A DNA stretch of 7,215 nucleotides from Gemmatimonadaceae bacterium (GTDB lineage: Bacteria; Gemmatimonadota; Gemmatimonadetes; Gemmatimonadales; Gemmatimonadaceae), in the NCBI GenBank assembly GCA_017881545.1, contig JADGQU010000113.1, positions 1-7,215 of the forward strand. The letters run 5' to 3'. The first letter of the stretch is position 1, and each line of letters begins with the position of its first letter. Positions 1 to 7,142 of this stretch are shown here, piece by piece. The notes under the pieces are model-generated. The model was given only the letters and a program-made list of their open reading frames with translations. It was not told the origin of the DNA and did no database searches. A program made the translations under genes and the position numbers.

Positions 1-189
1 CGCGTCGGTGCCGTTTGCGCACCCGATCGCATGCGTTGTGTGCGAAAGCAGCCCGACTTCGCGCTCGAGCCGTTCGACGGGCCCGCCCAGGATGAACGCC
101 TGCTCGTCGATGACCTTCGTCATCGCGTTGACGACGGAATCGCGAATGGTCGCGTGTTGAGCTTTCAGATCAAGAAGTGGTACGGCCAT
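1..189 (-). CDS. DegT/DnrJ/EryC1/StrS aminotransferase, WbpE/WlbC-like, N-terminal fragment
   Basis: Only the first 63 codons are present; the gene runs off the left edge, with no stop codon before position 1. Reading the minus strand from the ATG at 189, the protein begins MAVPLLDLKAQHATIRDSVV and continues through QAFILGGPVERLE (about residues 30-42) to end in IGCANGTDA. The PLLDLKAQ start, the FILGGPV segment and the GTDA glycine loop are typical of the PLP-dependent sugar aminotransferase family, where the GTDA loop helps bind the PLP phosphate. The active-site lysine lies beyond the window. An in-frame TGA at 207-205 makes this ATG the first possible start; no strong Shine-Dalgarno is visible. 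By context it would transfer an amino group to the 3-keto sugar made by the preceding oxidoreductase (WbpE/WlbC role). The family assignment is strong. The exact substrate is inferred from neighbours and could be another keto-sugar. Confidence 0.88.
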   Translation of the reverse strand, partial: MAVPLLDLKAQHATIRDSVVNAMTKVIDEQAFILGGPVERLEREVGLLSHTTHAIGCANGTDA

Positions 190-246
190 TATTGGTGTTG
201 GGGGTCAGGTCCAAAGGGGAAGCTGTTAAAGATAAGCGCTTCTGGC

Positions 247-1293
247 TCACACTTGGGCGCGTAGCGGAAGAGGTACCTCCCTCCCCGTCTTGGCCGACTC
301 GTAGATGCCGAGGATCAATTCCAGCGACTTCCTGCCGGCCCGCCCGTCTGTGTCGGGCTTGGCTTCGCCCCTGAGAACCGCCAGGACGTTTCGGTAGTAG
401 CCCTGGTGTCCCAGACCATAGACGTTCGGCGGATTGGTATCCGCGGCTTCCACCAGCTTGTCATCGTCGTCGGACTCGGCGAACTGCCAGTACTCGATCT
501 TGTTCACCGCCGTGCCGCCGATCTTTGCCGAGCCCTTCTCGCCGAGGATGGTGATCGATCCCTCGAGATTGCGCGGGTACGCAAGCATCGTGACCTGGAT
601 TGTCCCCAGCGCGCCCGATCGAAATTTCAGAATTGCCGCCCCGGTGTCTTCTGTCTCGATGCGGCGCGCGAGCGTCGCCGTCTTCGCCATGACGCTCTCG
701 ACGGGACCCATCAGCCACTGAATCAGATCCACGTAGTGCGACGCCTGATTCATGAACGCACCGCCGTCGAATTCCCACGTGCCGCGCCAGGGCGCCTGGT
801 CGTAGTACTCCTGCGGGCGCGCCCAGTGGACCGTGCAGCTCGCCATGTAGATTCGCCCAAAGCGATTCCGGTCGACCGCCCGCTTGAGCATCTGCACCGG
901 AAGATTGAGCCGGTTCTGCTTGACGACGAACAGCCGCACTCCTGCCTTGTCGCAGGCGTGCACCAGCGCGTCGGCGCCCGTGAGGGATATCGCCATCGGC
1001 TTCTCCATCACCACATGCTTCCCTGCGAGCGCCGCCGCGACTCCCTGCTCCGCGTGCAGGCCCGACGGAGTCGCGATCGTCACGACATCCGCCTTGCTCT
1101 CCTTCAGCATTTTCTCGTACGAGGCGAAGTGCGGGACGTTCCACTGCGCCCCGGCCTGCGCCGCGCGCTCCGGATCGGCGTCGGCCACCGCCACCAGCTC
1201 GAGACCATCGATCTGCTCGATCGCATCGAAGTGGTTCTTGCTGATTCGTCCGCAGCCGACGAGCGCGACGCGAAACGTCTTCTCGGAGCTCAC
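247..1293 (-). CDS. Gfo/Idh/MocA family oxidoreductase, probable UDP-GlcNAcA 3-dehydrogenase (WbpB/WlbA-like)
   Basis: This is a 348-aa NAD(P)-dependent sugar dehydrogenase. An N-terminal Rossmann fold carries the nucleotide-binding loop GCGRIS (residues 13-18). The family EKP motif is at 97-99 (K98 catalytic-type lysine), and a substrate-domain signature GGAFMNQASHYVD spans about 177-189 with H186 and D189. Length and domain order are normal. The start is GTG, directly after the TAG of the acetyltransferase gene (zero spacing), with AGGAG 10 nt upstream, so translational coupling is likely. In WbpB/WlbA systems this enzyme oxidises C3 of UDP-N-acetylglucosaminuronic acid so that a PLP enzyme can aminate it; both partner genes flank it here. 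Gfo/Idh/MocA enzymes are diverse, so the family call is firm but the substrate rests on the acetyltransferase and aminotransferase neighbours. A role in another 3-amino sugar remains possible. An acidic patch (DDDD, 275-278) in the C-terminal domain is probably a surface loop. Confidence 0.9.
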   Translation of the reverse strand: MSSEKTFRVALVGCGRISKNHFDAIEQIDGLELVAVADADPERAAQAGAQWNVPHFASYEKMLKESKADVVTIATPSGLHAEQGVAAALAGKHVVMEKPMAISLTGADALVHACDKAGVRLFVVKQNRLNLPVQMLKRAVDRNRFGRIYMASCTVHWARPQEYYDQAPWRGTWEFDGGAFMNQASHYVDLIQWLMGPVESVMAKTATLARRIETEDTGAAILKFRSGALGTIQVTMLAYPRNLEGSITILGEKGSAKIGGTAVNKIEYWQFAESDDDDKLVEAADTNPPNVYGLGHQGYYRNVLAVLRGEAKPDTDGRAGRKSLELILGIYESAKTGREVPLPLRAQV

Positions 1294-1308
1294 CTAGGAG
1301 ACTCTCCT
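1294..1308 (-). promoter_or_regulatory. Shine-Dalgarno and stop/start junction for the oxidoreductase GTG start
   Basis: On the minus strand AGGAG (1308-1304) lies 10 nt before the GTG at 1293, and the upstream stop TAG (1296-1294) abuts that GTG. This supports the GTG as start; no ATG or other good candidate occurs in the first codons. The site is also a 13-nt near-perfect palindrome, AGGAGA and TCTCCT around one base (1296-1308), though a one-base centre is too tight to form a real hairpin. Confidence 0.5.
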
Positions 1309-1863
1309 CAATTGATCGCCTTCCTGCCGGTAGCGCGTGCGGCACACCTTGCACGCCTCGGGATTCTTGTCCGGAAGCCGTTCGCCGCATTGGCACATCC
1401 AGCCGATTCTGCGGGCCGGGACTCCGACCATCAGTGCATATGCGGGAACGTTCTTCGTGATCACGCTTCCGGCTCCGATGAACGCGTATTCCTCGAGCGT
1501 GACACCGCACACGATCGTCGCGTTGGCGCCGATCGTCACGCCTCGCTCCACGAGTGTGCGCTTGTATTCGCTCTTCCGCGAAACGTGGGCGCGCGGATTC
1601 ACCACGTTCGTGAAAACCATCGACGGCCCGCAGAACACATCGTCCTCCAGCTCTACGCCCTCGTAGACCGAGACGTTGTTCTGAATCTTGACGTTGTTCC
1701 CGATCCTGACGCCGTTCATCACCACCACGTTCTGTCCGAGCGAGCACCGCTGTCCGATCACGGCGCCGCCGAGGACGTGGCAGAAATGCCAGACCTTGGT
1801 GTCAGAGCCGATCTGCGCGCCGTCGTCGACGTAGGCAGACTCATGGATAAAAGGCTTTGACAT
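1294..1863 (-). CDS. wbpD: Left-handed beta-helix N-acetyltransferase, WbpD/WlbB-like (UDP-GlcNAc3NA 3-N-acetyltransferase)
   Basis: This 189-aa protein is built of hexapeptide repeats (for example VWHFCHVLGGAVIG, LGQNVVVMNGVRIGNNVKIQ, VTIGANATIVCGVTLEEYAFIG) that form a left-handed parallel beta-helix, normally a trimer using acetyl-CoA. FTNVVNPRA (84-92) is characteristic of the WbpD/WlbB group, as is the AYALMVGVPARRIGWM segment (141-157). WbpD/WlbB acetylates the 3-amino group of UDP-GlcNAc3NA, giving UDP-GlcNAc(3NAc)A in the cytoplasm for surface polysaccharide synthesis. The C-terminus carries CQC at 157-159 and CKVC at 171-174, a Cys4 set that looks like a small zinc ribbon. The ATG directly follows the carB TAG with no spacer. 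AAGGA in the end of carB lies 13 nt upstream and AGG lies 7 nt upstream, so translation may be coupled to carB. Related sugar N-acyltransferases share this fold; the order next to a WlbA-like and a WlbC-like gene favours this role. Confidence 0.88.
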   Translation of the reverse strand: MSKPFIHESAYVDDGAQIGSDTKVWHFCHVLGGAVIGQRCSLGQNVVVMNGVRIGNNVKIQNNVSVYEGVELEDDVFCGPSMVFTNVVNPRAHVSRKSEYKRTLVERGVTIGANATIVCGVTLEEYAFIGAGSVITKNVPAYALMVGVPARRIGWMCQCGERLPDKNPEACKVCRTRYRQEGDQLRRVS

Positions 1864-4800
1864 CTAGACGCCTGCTTCCTTTGGAATTCGCGAGTGCCAC
1901 TCCTGGAGCGAGAGCACCGACGGCGCGCGGGAGCGTAGCGACAGAATTGCGTCGCATGCCGCGTTGGCGGCGGAAAGTGTCGTCGTATACGCGACGTGGT
2001 TTGCGATCGCCGCCTGGCGCATCGTGTAGTCGTCGCGCTGCGACTCCTTGCCGAGAGGTGTGTTGATCAGAAGCTTGATCACCCCGTTCAGCATCATGTC
2101 GATGCCGTTCGGGCGGCCCTCGTGAATCTTGAGCACAGTCTCGACGGGGATGCCGCGTCCACGCAGATGCTTGGCCGTCCCGCCCGTCGCGAACAGCTTG
2201 AATCCCATTTCCTGAAACCGTCTTGCGATTGGCGTCACCGCACCCTTGTCGGAGTCGTTCACGGTAATGAAGAGCGCTCCCTCGGTCGGCAGCATGTTGT
2301 CCGCCGCCAGCTGTGCCTTGCCGAACGCGCTTCCGAAGGAGTCCGAGATCCCCATCACTTCGCCCGTCGATCTCATCTCGGGACCGAGGATCGGATCGAA
2401 CTCGCGGAATTTGTTGAACGGGAACACGGCTTCCTTGACCGAGATGTAGCCCGGAATCACTTCCTCGGTAAACCCGATTGCATCGAGCGTCTCGCCCATC
2501 ATTACTCTCGCGGCAATGGCCGCCAAAGGAACCCCGATGGCCTTCGAGACGAACGGTACCGTCCGGCTCGCCCGCGGATTCACCTCGAGCACGTACACCA
2601 ACCCATCCTTGATCGCGTACTGAACGTTGATCAGGCCGACCACGTTGAGCGCCTTGGCGAGGGCCACGGTGTGCTCCCGCATCTCGTCGATGTGCTCTTC
2701 GTCGATCAGGTACGGCGGCAGCACGCACGCGGAATCGCCGGAGTGGATCCCTGCGTCCTCGATGTGCTGCATCACTCCACCGATCACTACGCGATCGCCG
2801 TCCGAAATCGCGTCGACGTCGGCCTCGAACGCATCCTCGAGGAAGCGATCGATCAGGACGGGCTTGTCCTCGGACACTCGCGCGGCCCGATCGAAGTACT
2901 GCCGGAGAGACGGTTCGTCGTAGACGATCTCCATTGCCCGGCCACCCAACACGTACGATGGACGCACAAGCACGGGGTATCCGATCCGCGTCGCCGCTGT
3001 GACTGCTTCTTCGAGACTCGTGGCGATGCCGTTCTCCGGCTGCCGGATTCCGAGACTCCGCGCAATCGCGTCGAAACGCTTCCTGTCCTCGGCGGTGTCG
3101 ATCGCATCCGGCTGGGTGCCGAGAATGGAAACCCCAGCCTTCTCGAGCCCGTTCGTGAGCTTGAGCGGTGTCTGACCGCCGAGTTGCACGATCACGCCGA
3201 GTGGCTGCTCGCGCTCGACGATGTCGAGGACGTGCTCGAGGGTCAGCGGCTCGAAGTACAGCTTGTCGGAGATGTCGAAGTCGGTGGAGACGGTCTCGGG
3301 GTTCGAGTTAATCATGATCGTCTCGTAGCCCTGCTCGCGCAGCGCCAGCGCGGCGCGCACGCAGCAGTAATCGAACTCGACTCCCTGCCCGATGCGGTTG
3401 GGTCCACTGCCCAGAATCACAACCGAGCGCTTCCCGCTCCTCGGAGCCTCGCTCTCCTCGTCGTAGCTGCTGTAGAGGTACGGTGTGGCTGACGGGAACT
3501 CGCCGGCGCAGGTGTCCACCATCTTGTAAGCGGGGACGATCCCGAACCCGATTCTCCGCGCGCGCGCCGCCGCTTCAGTTTCTCCGCGCAGGTCGGCGAG
3601 CTGCCGGTCGGAGAAGCCGATCCTCTTCATGCGCAACAGAACGTCCTTGTCGATGGTCCTGAGCGCGGCGAACGCCTTCTCCGCGTCCAGCAGCTCCGCC
3701 ATCTGGGACAGAAACCACCGATCTATCCCGGTAAGCTCACTCGCCTCGTCGATGGAGATTCCTGCGGCGAGCGCGCGTTTCACCTGGAAGATGCGCTCCG
3801 GCGTCGGCTGCCTCAGCCCACCGCGCAGCGACTCGAGGGAATCATCCTCGAGACGGTCATCGGCGAGCCTCGCGGATACGGTCCATCCGGGCCGGCCCGT
3901 CTCGAGAGCGCGCAAGGCTTTCTGGAACGCCTCCTTGAACGTGCGTCCGATCGCCATCGATTCGCCGACGGATTTCATCTGTGTGGTAAGCCGCGGATCC
4001 GCGGCCCTGAATTTCTCGAACGCGAACCGCGGGCACTTGACCACGACGTAGTCGAGCACCGGCTCGAATGAAGCCGGCGTCGTGCCGGTGATGTCGTTCG
4101 GAATCTCGTCGAGGCGGTAGCCGACGGCGAGCTTCGTCCCGATCCGCGCGATCGGGAATCCGGTTGCCTTCGAGGCGAGCGCGGAGGAGCGGGACACCCG
4201 CGGATTCATCTCGATCACGAGCATCTCACCGTCGACCGGGTTGATCGCGAACTGGATGTTGCAGCCGCCGGCTTCGACGCCGATCTCCCGAATCACGGCG
4301 ACGGAGGCGTCGCGCATCAGCTGATACTCGCGGTCGGTCAGAGTCATCGCCGGCGCGACGGTGATCGAATCGCCCGTGTGCACTCCCATCGGATCGATGT
4401 TCTCGATGGAGCAGACGATCACAACGTTGTCCGCCCCGTCGCGCATCACCTCGAGCTCGAACTCCTTCCAGCCGATGACGCTGCGCTCGACCAGCACCTG
4501 GCTCACGGGCGAAAGATCGAGCCCGCGACGAATTATGTCTTCGAACTCCTGGCGGTTGTAGGCGATCCCGCCGCCAGTGCCGCCCAGTGTGAACGCCGGC
4601 CGTACGATCGCCGGAAAGGCCGTAATCGCGAGGAGGTCAAAGGCTTCATCGAGCGTCGTCGCGATGCCGCCTGGCGGGGTGGCGAGTCCGATTCGCTTCA
4701 TCGCCTCGGCGAACAGCCCTCTGTCCTCGGCCATCGCGATCGCGCGCGCGTCCGCTCCAATCAGCTCGACGTCGTACTTCTCGAGCACGCCCCTCTCCGC

Positions 4801-5106
4801 GAGCTTCATCGCCACATTGAGGGCGGTTTGTCCCCCCATCGTCGGAAGCAGCGCGTCGGGCCGCTCCTTTGCGATGATGAGCTCTACGTACTCCGGCGTC
4901 ACCGGCTCGATGTAGGTGCGGTCGGCGAACTCCGGATCGGTCATGATTGTCGCCGGATTGGAGTTGACGAGGATGACCTCGAACCCCTCTTCCTGGAGCG
5001 CCTTTGCCGCCTGGGTTCCCGAATAGTCGAACTCGGCGCCCTGCCCGATGATGATCGGGCCGGAACCGATTACGAGGATTCGGTGGAGGTCGGTGCGCTT
5101 AGGCAT
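1864..5106 (-). CDS. carB: Carbamoyl-phosphate synthase large subunit
   Basis: This 1080-aa protein makes carbamoyl phosphate from bicarbonate, two ATP and glutamine-derived ammonia for pyrimidine and arginine synthesis, normally as a complex with the CarA glutaminase. Two homologous ATP-grasp synthetase halves are clear: carboxy-phosphate half about 1-400 and carbamoyl-phosphate half about 555-935, joined by an oligomerisation domain. Key residues sit at the same numbers as in E. coli CarB: R129, R169, H243, E299 and N301 in the first half; R675, R715, H788, E841 and N843 in the second. The C-terminal allosteric MGS-like domain (about 940-1060) keeps K954, T974, T977, K993 and N1015, which bind UMP/IMP in E. 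coli, though position 948 is Thr instead of Ser. Ornithine-site residues E783, D791, E892 and T1042 are also present. ATG start; only a weak Shine-Dalgarno is visible. No carA lies next to it in this window. Its stop abuts the acetyltransferase start, implying cotranscription with sugar genes. Confidence 0.98.
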   Translation of the reverse strand: MPKRTDLHRILVIGSGPIIIGQGAEFDYSGTQAAKALQEEGFEVILVNSNPATIMTDPEFADRTYIEPVTPEYVELIIAKERPDALLPTMGGQTALNVAMKLAERGVLEKYDVELIGADARAIAMAEDRGLFAEAMKRIGLATPPGGIATTLDEAFDLLAITAFPAIVRPAFTLGGTGGGIAYNRQEFEDIIRRGLDLSPVSQVLVERSVIGWKEFELEVMRDGADNVVIVCSIENIDPMGVHTGDSITVAPAMTLTDREYQLMRDASVAVIREIGVEAGGCNIQFAINPVDGEMLVIEMNPRVSRSSALASKATGFPIARIGTKLAVGYRLDEIPNDITGTTPASFEPVLDYVVVKCPRFAFEKFRAADPRLTTQMKSVGESMAIGRTFKEAFQKALRALETGRPGWTVSARLADDRLEDDSLESLRGGLRQPTPERIFQVKRALAAGISIDEASELTGIDRWFLSQMAELLDAEKAFAALRTIDKDVLLRMKRIGFSDRQLADLRGETEAAARARRIGFGIVPAYKMVDTCAGEFPSATPYLYSSYDEESEAPRSGKRSVVILGSGPNRIGQGVEFDYCCVRAALALREQGYETIMINSNPETVSTDFDISDKLYFEPLTLEHVLDIVEREQPLGVIVQLGGQTPLKLTNGLEKAGVSILGTQPDAIDTAEDRKRFDAIARSLGIRQPENGIATSLEEAVTAATRIGYPVLVRPSYVLGGRAMEIVYDEPSLRQYFDRAARVSEDKPVLIDRFLEDAFEADVDAISDGDRVVIGGVMQHIEDAGIHSGDSACVLPPYLIDEEHIDEMREHTVALAKALNVVGLINVQYAIKDGLVYVLEVNPRASRTVPFVSKAIGVPLAAIAARVMMGETLDAIGFTEEVIPGYISVKEAVFPFNKFREFDPILGPEMRSTGEVMGISDSFGSAFGKAQLAADNMLPTEGALFITVNDSDKGAVTPIARRFQEMGFKLFATGGTAKHLRGRGIPVETVLKIHEGRPNGIDMMLNGVIKLLINTPLGKESQRDDYTMRQAAIANHVAYTTTLSAANAACDAILSLRSRAPSVLSLQEWHSRIPKEAGV

Positions 5107-5163
5107 ACCGTTACGGGCGATTCACTGAATGAAGTTAGCAAATGTCGGTGGTACCGTACAAAG

Positions 5164-5219
5164 CTGGAACTGCAACTGAACGGCGGGAGACTGGCAACTG
5201 CAACTGAACGGGCGGGAGG
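5164..5219. repeat. Tandem duplication of the palindromic element's end (27- and 29-nt copies)
   Basis: Positions 5164-5190 and 5191-5219 are adjacent copies of the same sequence, each opening CTGG(C)AACTGCAACTGAACG and continuing into a GGCGGGAG tail. They differ by two single-base indels and the last base. The hexamer CAACTG recurs within them. The second copy is also the left arm of the large inverted repeat, so the left end of that element is doubled while the right end (about 5363-5392) is single. Confidence 0.8.
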
Positions 5220-5392
5220 CGCGAGTAGCGTAGGCATCAGTGATCCAGTTCACGACGCCGGGACTTGCCTCGGTGGCGTACAGGGGGACTGCTTGTGCCC
5301 AGCACGCCACTAGTGCAGTCGGGGCGTAGTGAACTAACAAACTGGCGCCTCTGCCACTCACGCCTCCCGCCCGTTCAGTCGCAGTTGACAGT
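5190..5392. repeat. Imperfect ~203-bp palindrome, MITE-like foldback element
   Basis: The left arm 5190-5259 matches the reverse complement of 5323-5392 at 56 of 70 positions without gaps. This includes 19 uninterrupted bases (5203-5221 against 5361-5379, ACTGAACGGGCGGGAGGCG). After a one-base shift the symmetry resumes near the centre with GTGGCGT (5273-5279) against ACGCCAC (5304-5310). A transcript or single strand could fold into one long hairpin. There is no convincing gene inside: the one open frame across it is low-quality and follows the repeat. The size, terminal inverted repeats, intergenic site and lack of coding content fit a non-autonomous miniature element, but I see no clear target-site duplication. 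It fills most of the spacer between the rpmB terminator and carB, so it lies in the carB upstream region. Alternatives are a REP-type palindromic unit or a large regulatory hairpin. Confidence 0.75.
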
Positions 5393-5393
5393 T

Positions 5394-5428
5394 AAGAAAA
5401 AGGGAGCCCCACGGGCTCCCTTTTTCTT
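5394..5428 (-). terminator. Strong intrinsic terminator after rpmB, potentially bidirectional
   Basis: A perfect 16-bp stem (5394-5409 with 5413-5428) closes a 3-nt loop. Its GC core is GGGAGCCC/GGGCTCCC, extended by an A-run on one side and a T-run on the other. Both strands therefore have a U-tract after the core, so the hairpin can stop transcripts from either side. On the minus strand it begins 17 nt after the rpmB stop codon and ends the rpoA-rplQ-rpmB transcript. Its left foot touches the right end of the palindromic element. Confidence 0.93.
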
Positions 5429-5445
5429 TCGTGCGAAACGCAGGC

Positions 5446-5667
5446 CTACGCAGCGGAAACTCCTCTCGGAGCGCGCACCACTTTCCCAGCGTGAAGGCAC
5501 CGAGTGCACACCTTCACCTTCGTGATCTTTCCATCGATGACGATGCGGGCAACCTGAAGATTCGGCTTCCAGGTGCGGCGCGTCTTGTTGTTCGCGTGCG
5601 AGACGTTATTGCCGTACGCGACGCCCTTGTCGCAGACGTAGCATCGGTTTCTCTTGATCTGTGCCAT
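5446..5667 (-). CDS. rpmB: Large ribosomal subunit protein bL28
   Basis: This 73-aa basic protein of the 50S subunit has the L28 pattern: CYVCDKGVAYGNNVSHANN near the N-terminus, TRRTWKPNLQ at about 29-38, and KVKVCTRCLHAGKV near the end. C9, C12, C54 and C57 form two CxxC pairs, so this is the zinc-ribbon (C+) form of L28, not a zinc-independent paralogue. The ATG is 2 nt after the rplQ stop, with GGAG about 8 nt upstream inside the end of rplQ. It is the last gene of the rpoA operon here, directly before a strong terminator. In many bacteria rpmB pairs with rpmG instead, so this placement is less common. Confidence 0.97.
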   Translation of the reverse strand: MAQIKRNRCYVCDKGVAYGNNVSHANNKTRRTWKPNLQVARIVIDGKITKVKVCTRCLHAGKVVRAPRGVSAA

Positions 5668-5669
5668 GG

Positions 5670-6032
<363 letters not shown>

Positions 6033-6034
6033 CC

Positions 6035-7111
6035 CTAGCCTTCCTCTTCGTCGTCGGCGCCAACGGTGGCGACGTTGCGGTTGGGCGGCGTGCCCTGATC
6101 CGTGATGCGAACGCCGTCGGGTGTCTCCTCGTACTTCATTCCGAAGTTGAGGCTCTCCCGCTCGAGCAGGTCGGCGATCTCGTTCAGCGACTTCTTGCCG
6201 AAGTTCTTGACCTGGAGGATCTGGCTCTCGCTCTGGCGGACCAGATCACCCAGCGTGCGAATAGCGGAATTCTTGAGCGAGTTCACGGAGCGAACCGAGA
6301 GCTCGAAATCTTCGATCGGAGTGCGCAGCACCTCGGCCAGACGATGAGCATCTCCGCCGGGGAGATCGGTGCCCGGAACGAGCGGCGCCGATGCGTGCGA
6401 GCCGAAGCCGGCGAAATACTGGAAGTGCGTCTGCGCCAGCGCGGCCGCGTAGCTCACTGCCTCTTCCGGCGTAACCGTGCCGTTGGTCTCGACCGTCAGC
6501 GTCAGCCGGTCGTAGTCCGTGCGCTGCCCGACGCGCGTCTCAGCGACGGCGAAGTTGGCGCGGCGAACGGGATTGTAGATCGAATCGATGCGGACGACAT
6601 CCACCGGCAGCGTCTTGTCGACGACGTGCTGATCGGCTTCGACGTAGCCGCGGCCACGCCCGACGTACAGCTCGACGTTGATGTCGCGGTCGCCCTGCAG
6701 CGTGAAGAGGTGCTGGTTGCGATCGACGATGGTGACGCCGCCCTGGCCCTCGATATCAGCCGCGGTCACGGGACCCGCTGAATTCTTGGAAATGCGGAGA
6801 ACGGTGTTCTCCACACCCTCGTCGAGAGTGAGCGTGAGGATCTTCAGATTGCCGATGATCTGGTGGACGTCCTCGACGACGCCCGGGATGGTCTGGTGCT
6901 CGTGCAGGACGCCGTCGATGCGGAATCCCCACACGGCGGAGCCCCGGAGCGACGACAGGAGAAGACGCCGCATGGCGTTCCCCAGAGTGTGTCCGAATCC
7001 GCGCTCGAGCGGCTGAAGGCGAAATTCTGCGATGTTGGGATTGTCTTCGCGCTTGGTCGCTTCAACTAGCTGCGGACGGACAAGTCCCCTGAGATCAATT
7101 GCGGTTGCCAT
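6035..7111 (-). CDS. rpoA: DNA-directed RNA polymerase subunit alpha
   Basis: The 358-aa alpha subunit forms the dimer that nucleates core RNA polymerase assembly. The N-terminal domain (about 1-240) carries the dimerisation signature RGFGHTLGNAMRRLLLSSL (37-55). The C-terminal domain (about 258-325) has LSVRSVNSLKNSAI, where R274 corresponds to E. coli R265, the UP-element DNA-binding arginine, and N277 to N268. The FGKKSLNEI helix-hairpin region (304-312) places K307 at E. coli K298. An extra C-terminal tail of about 30 residues ends in acidic DDEEEG, making the protein longer than the 329-aa E. coli subunit. The ATG start is preceded by AAGGAA, 9 nt away, followed by an A-run. It is the first gene of rpoA-rplQ-rpmB in this window; whether ribosomal genes lie further upstream cannot be seen. 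Confidence 0.98.
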   Translation of the reverse strand: MATAIDLRGLVRPQLVEATKREDNPNIAEFRLQPLERGFGHTLGNAMRRLLLSSLRGSAVWGFRIDGVLHEHQTIPGVVEDVHQIIGNLKILTLTLDEGVENTVLRISKNSAGPVTAADIEGQGGVTIVDRNQHLFTLQGDRDINVELYVGRGRGYVEADQHVVDKTLPVDVVRIDSIYNPVRRANFAVAETRVGQRTDYDRLTLTVETNGTVTPEEAVSYAAALAQTHFQYFAGFGSHASAPLVPGTDLPGGDAHRLAEVLRTPIEDFELSVRSVNSLKNSAIRTLGDLVRQSESQILQVKNFGKKSLNEIADLLERESLNFGMKYEETPDGVRITDQGTPPNRNVATVGADDEEEG

Positions 7112-7142
7112 TTTTTTCGATTCCTTAAACGTGCCGCCCCGC

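Noticed and set aside
461..1747. 428-aa minus-strand open frame overlapping the junction of the acetyltransferase and oxidoreductase genes
   Set aside because: It is an alternate frame of two real genes and is extremely Arg/Gly-rich, so it is not a fused or frameshifted gene.
406..1860. 484-aa open frame on the plus strand opposite the oxidoreductase and acetyltransferase genes
   Set aside because: The product is Arg/His/Asp-rich without any recognisable motif and spans two well-supported opposite-strand genes; it is a codon-bias shadow in GC-rich DNA.
1996..3492. 498-aa open frame on the plus strand opposite carB
   Set aside because: Low-complexity composition and complete overlap with conserved carB sequence indicate an antisense shadow.
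4378..5313. 311-aa plus-strand open frame running from carB into the spacer
   Set aside because: It has the same shadow composition over carB, then runs through the palindromic repeat; no domain seen.
5122..5361. 79-aa minus-strand open frame inside the spacer
   Set aside because: It follows the inverted repeat, lacks a family pattern and a convincing ribosome site, and is better explained as non-coding element sequence.
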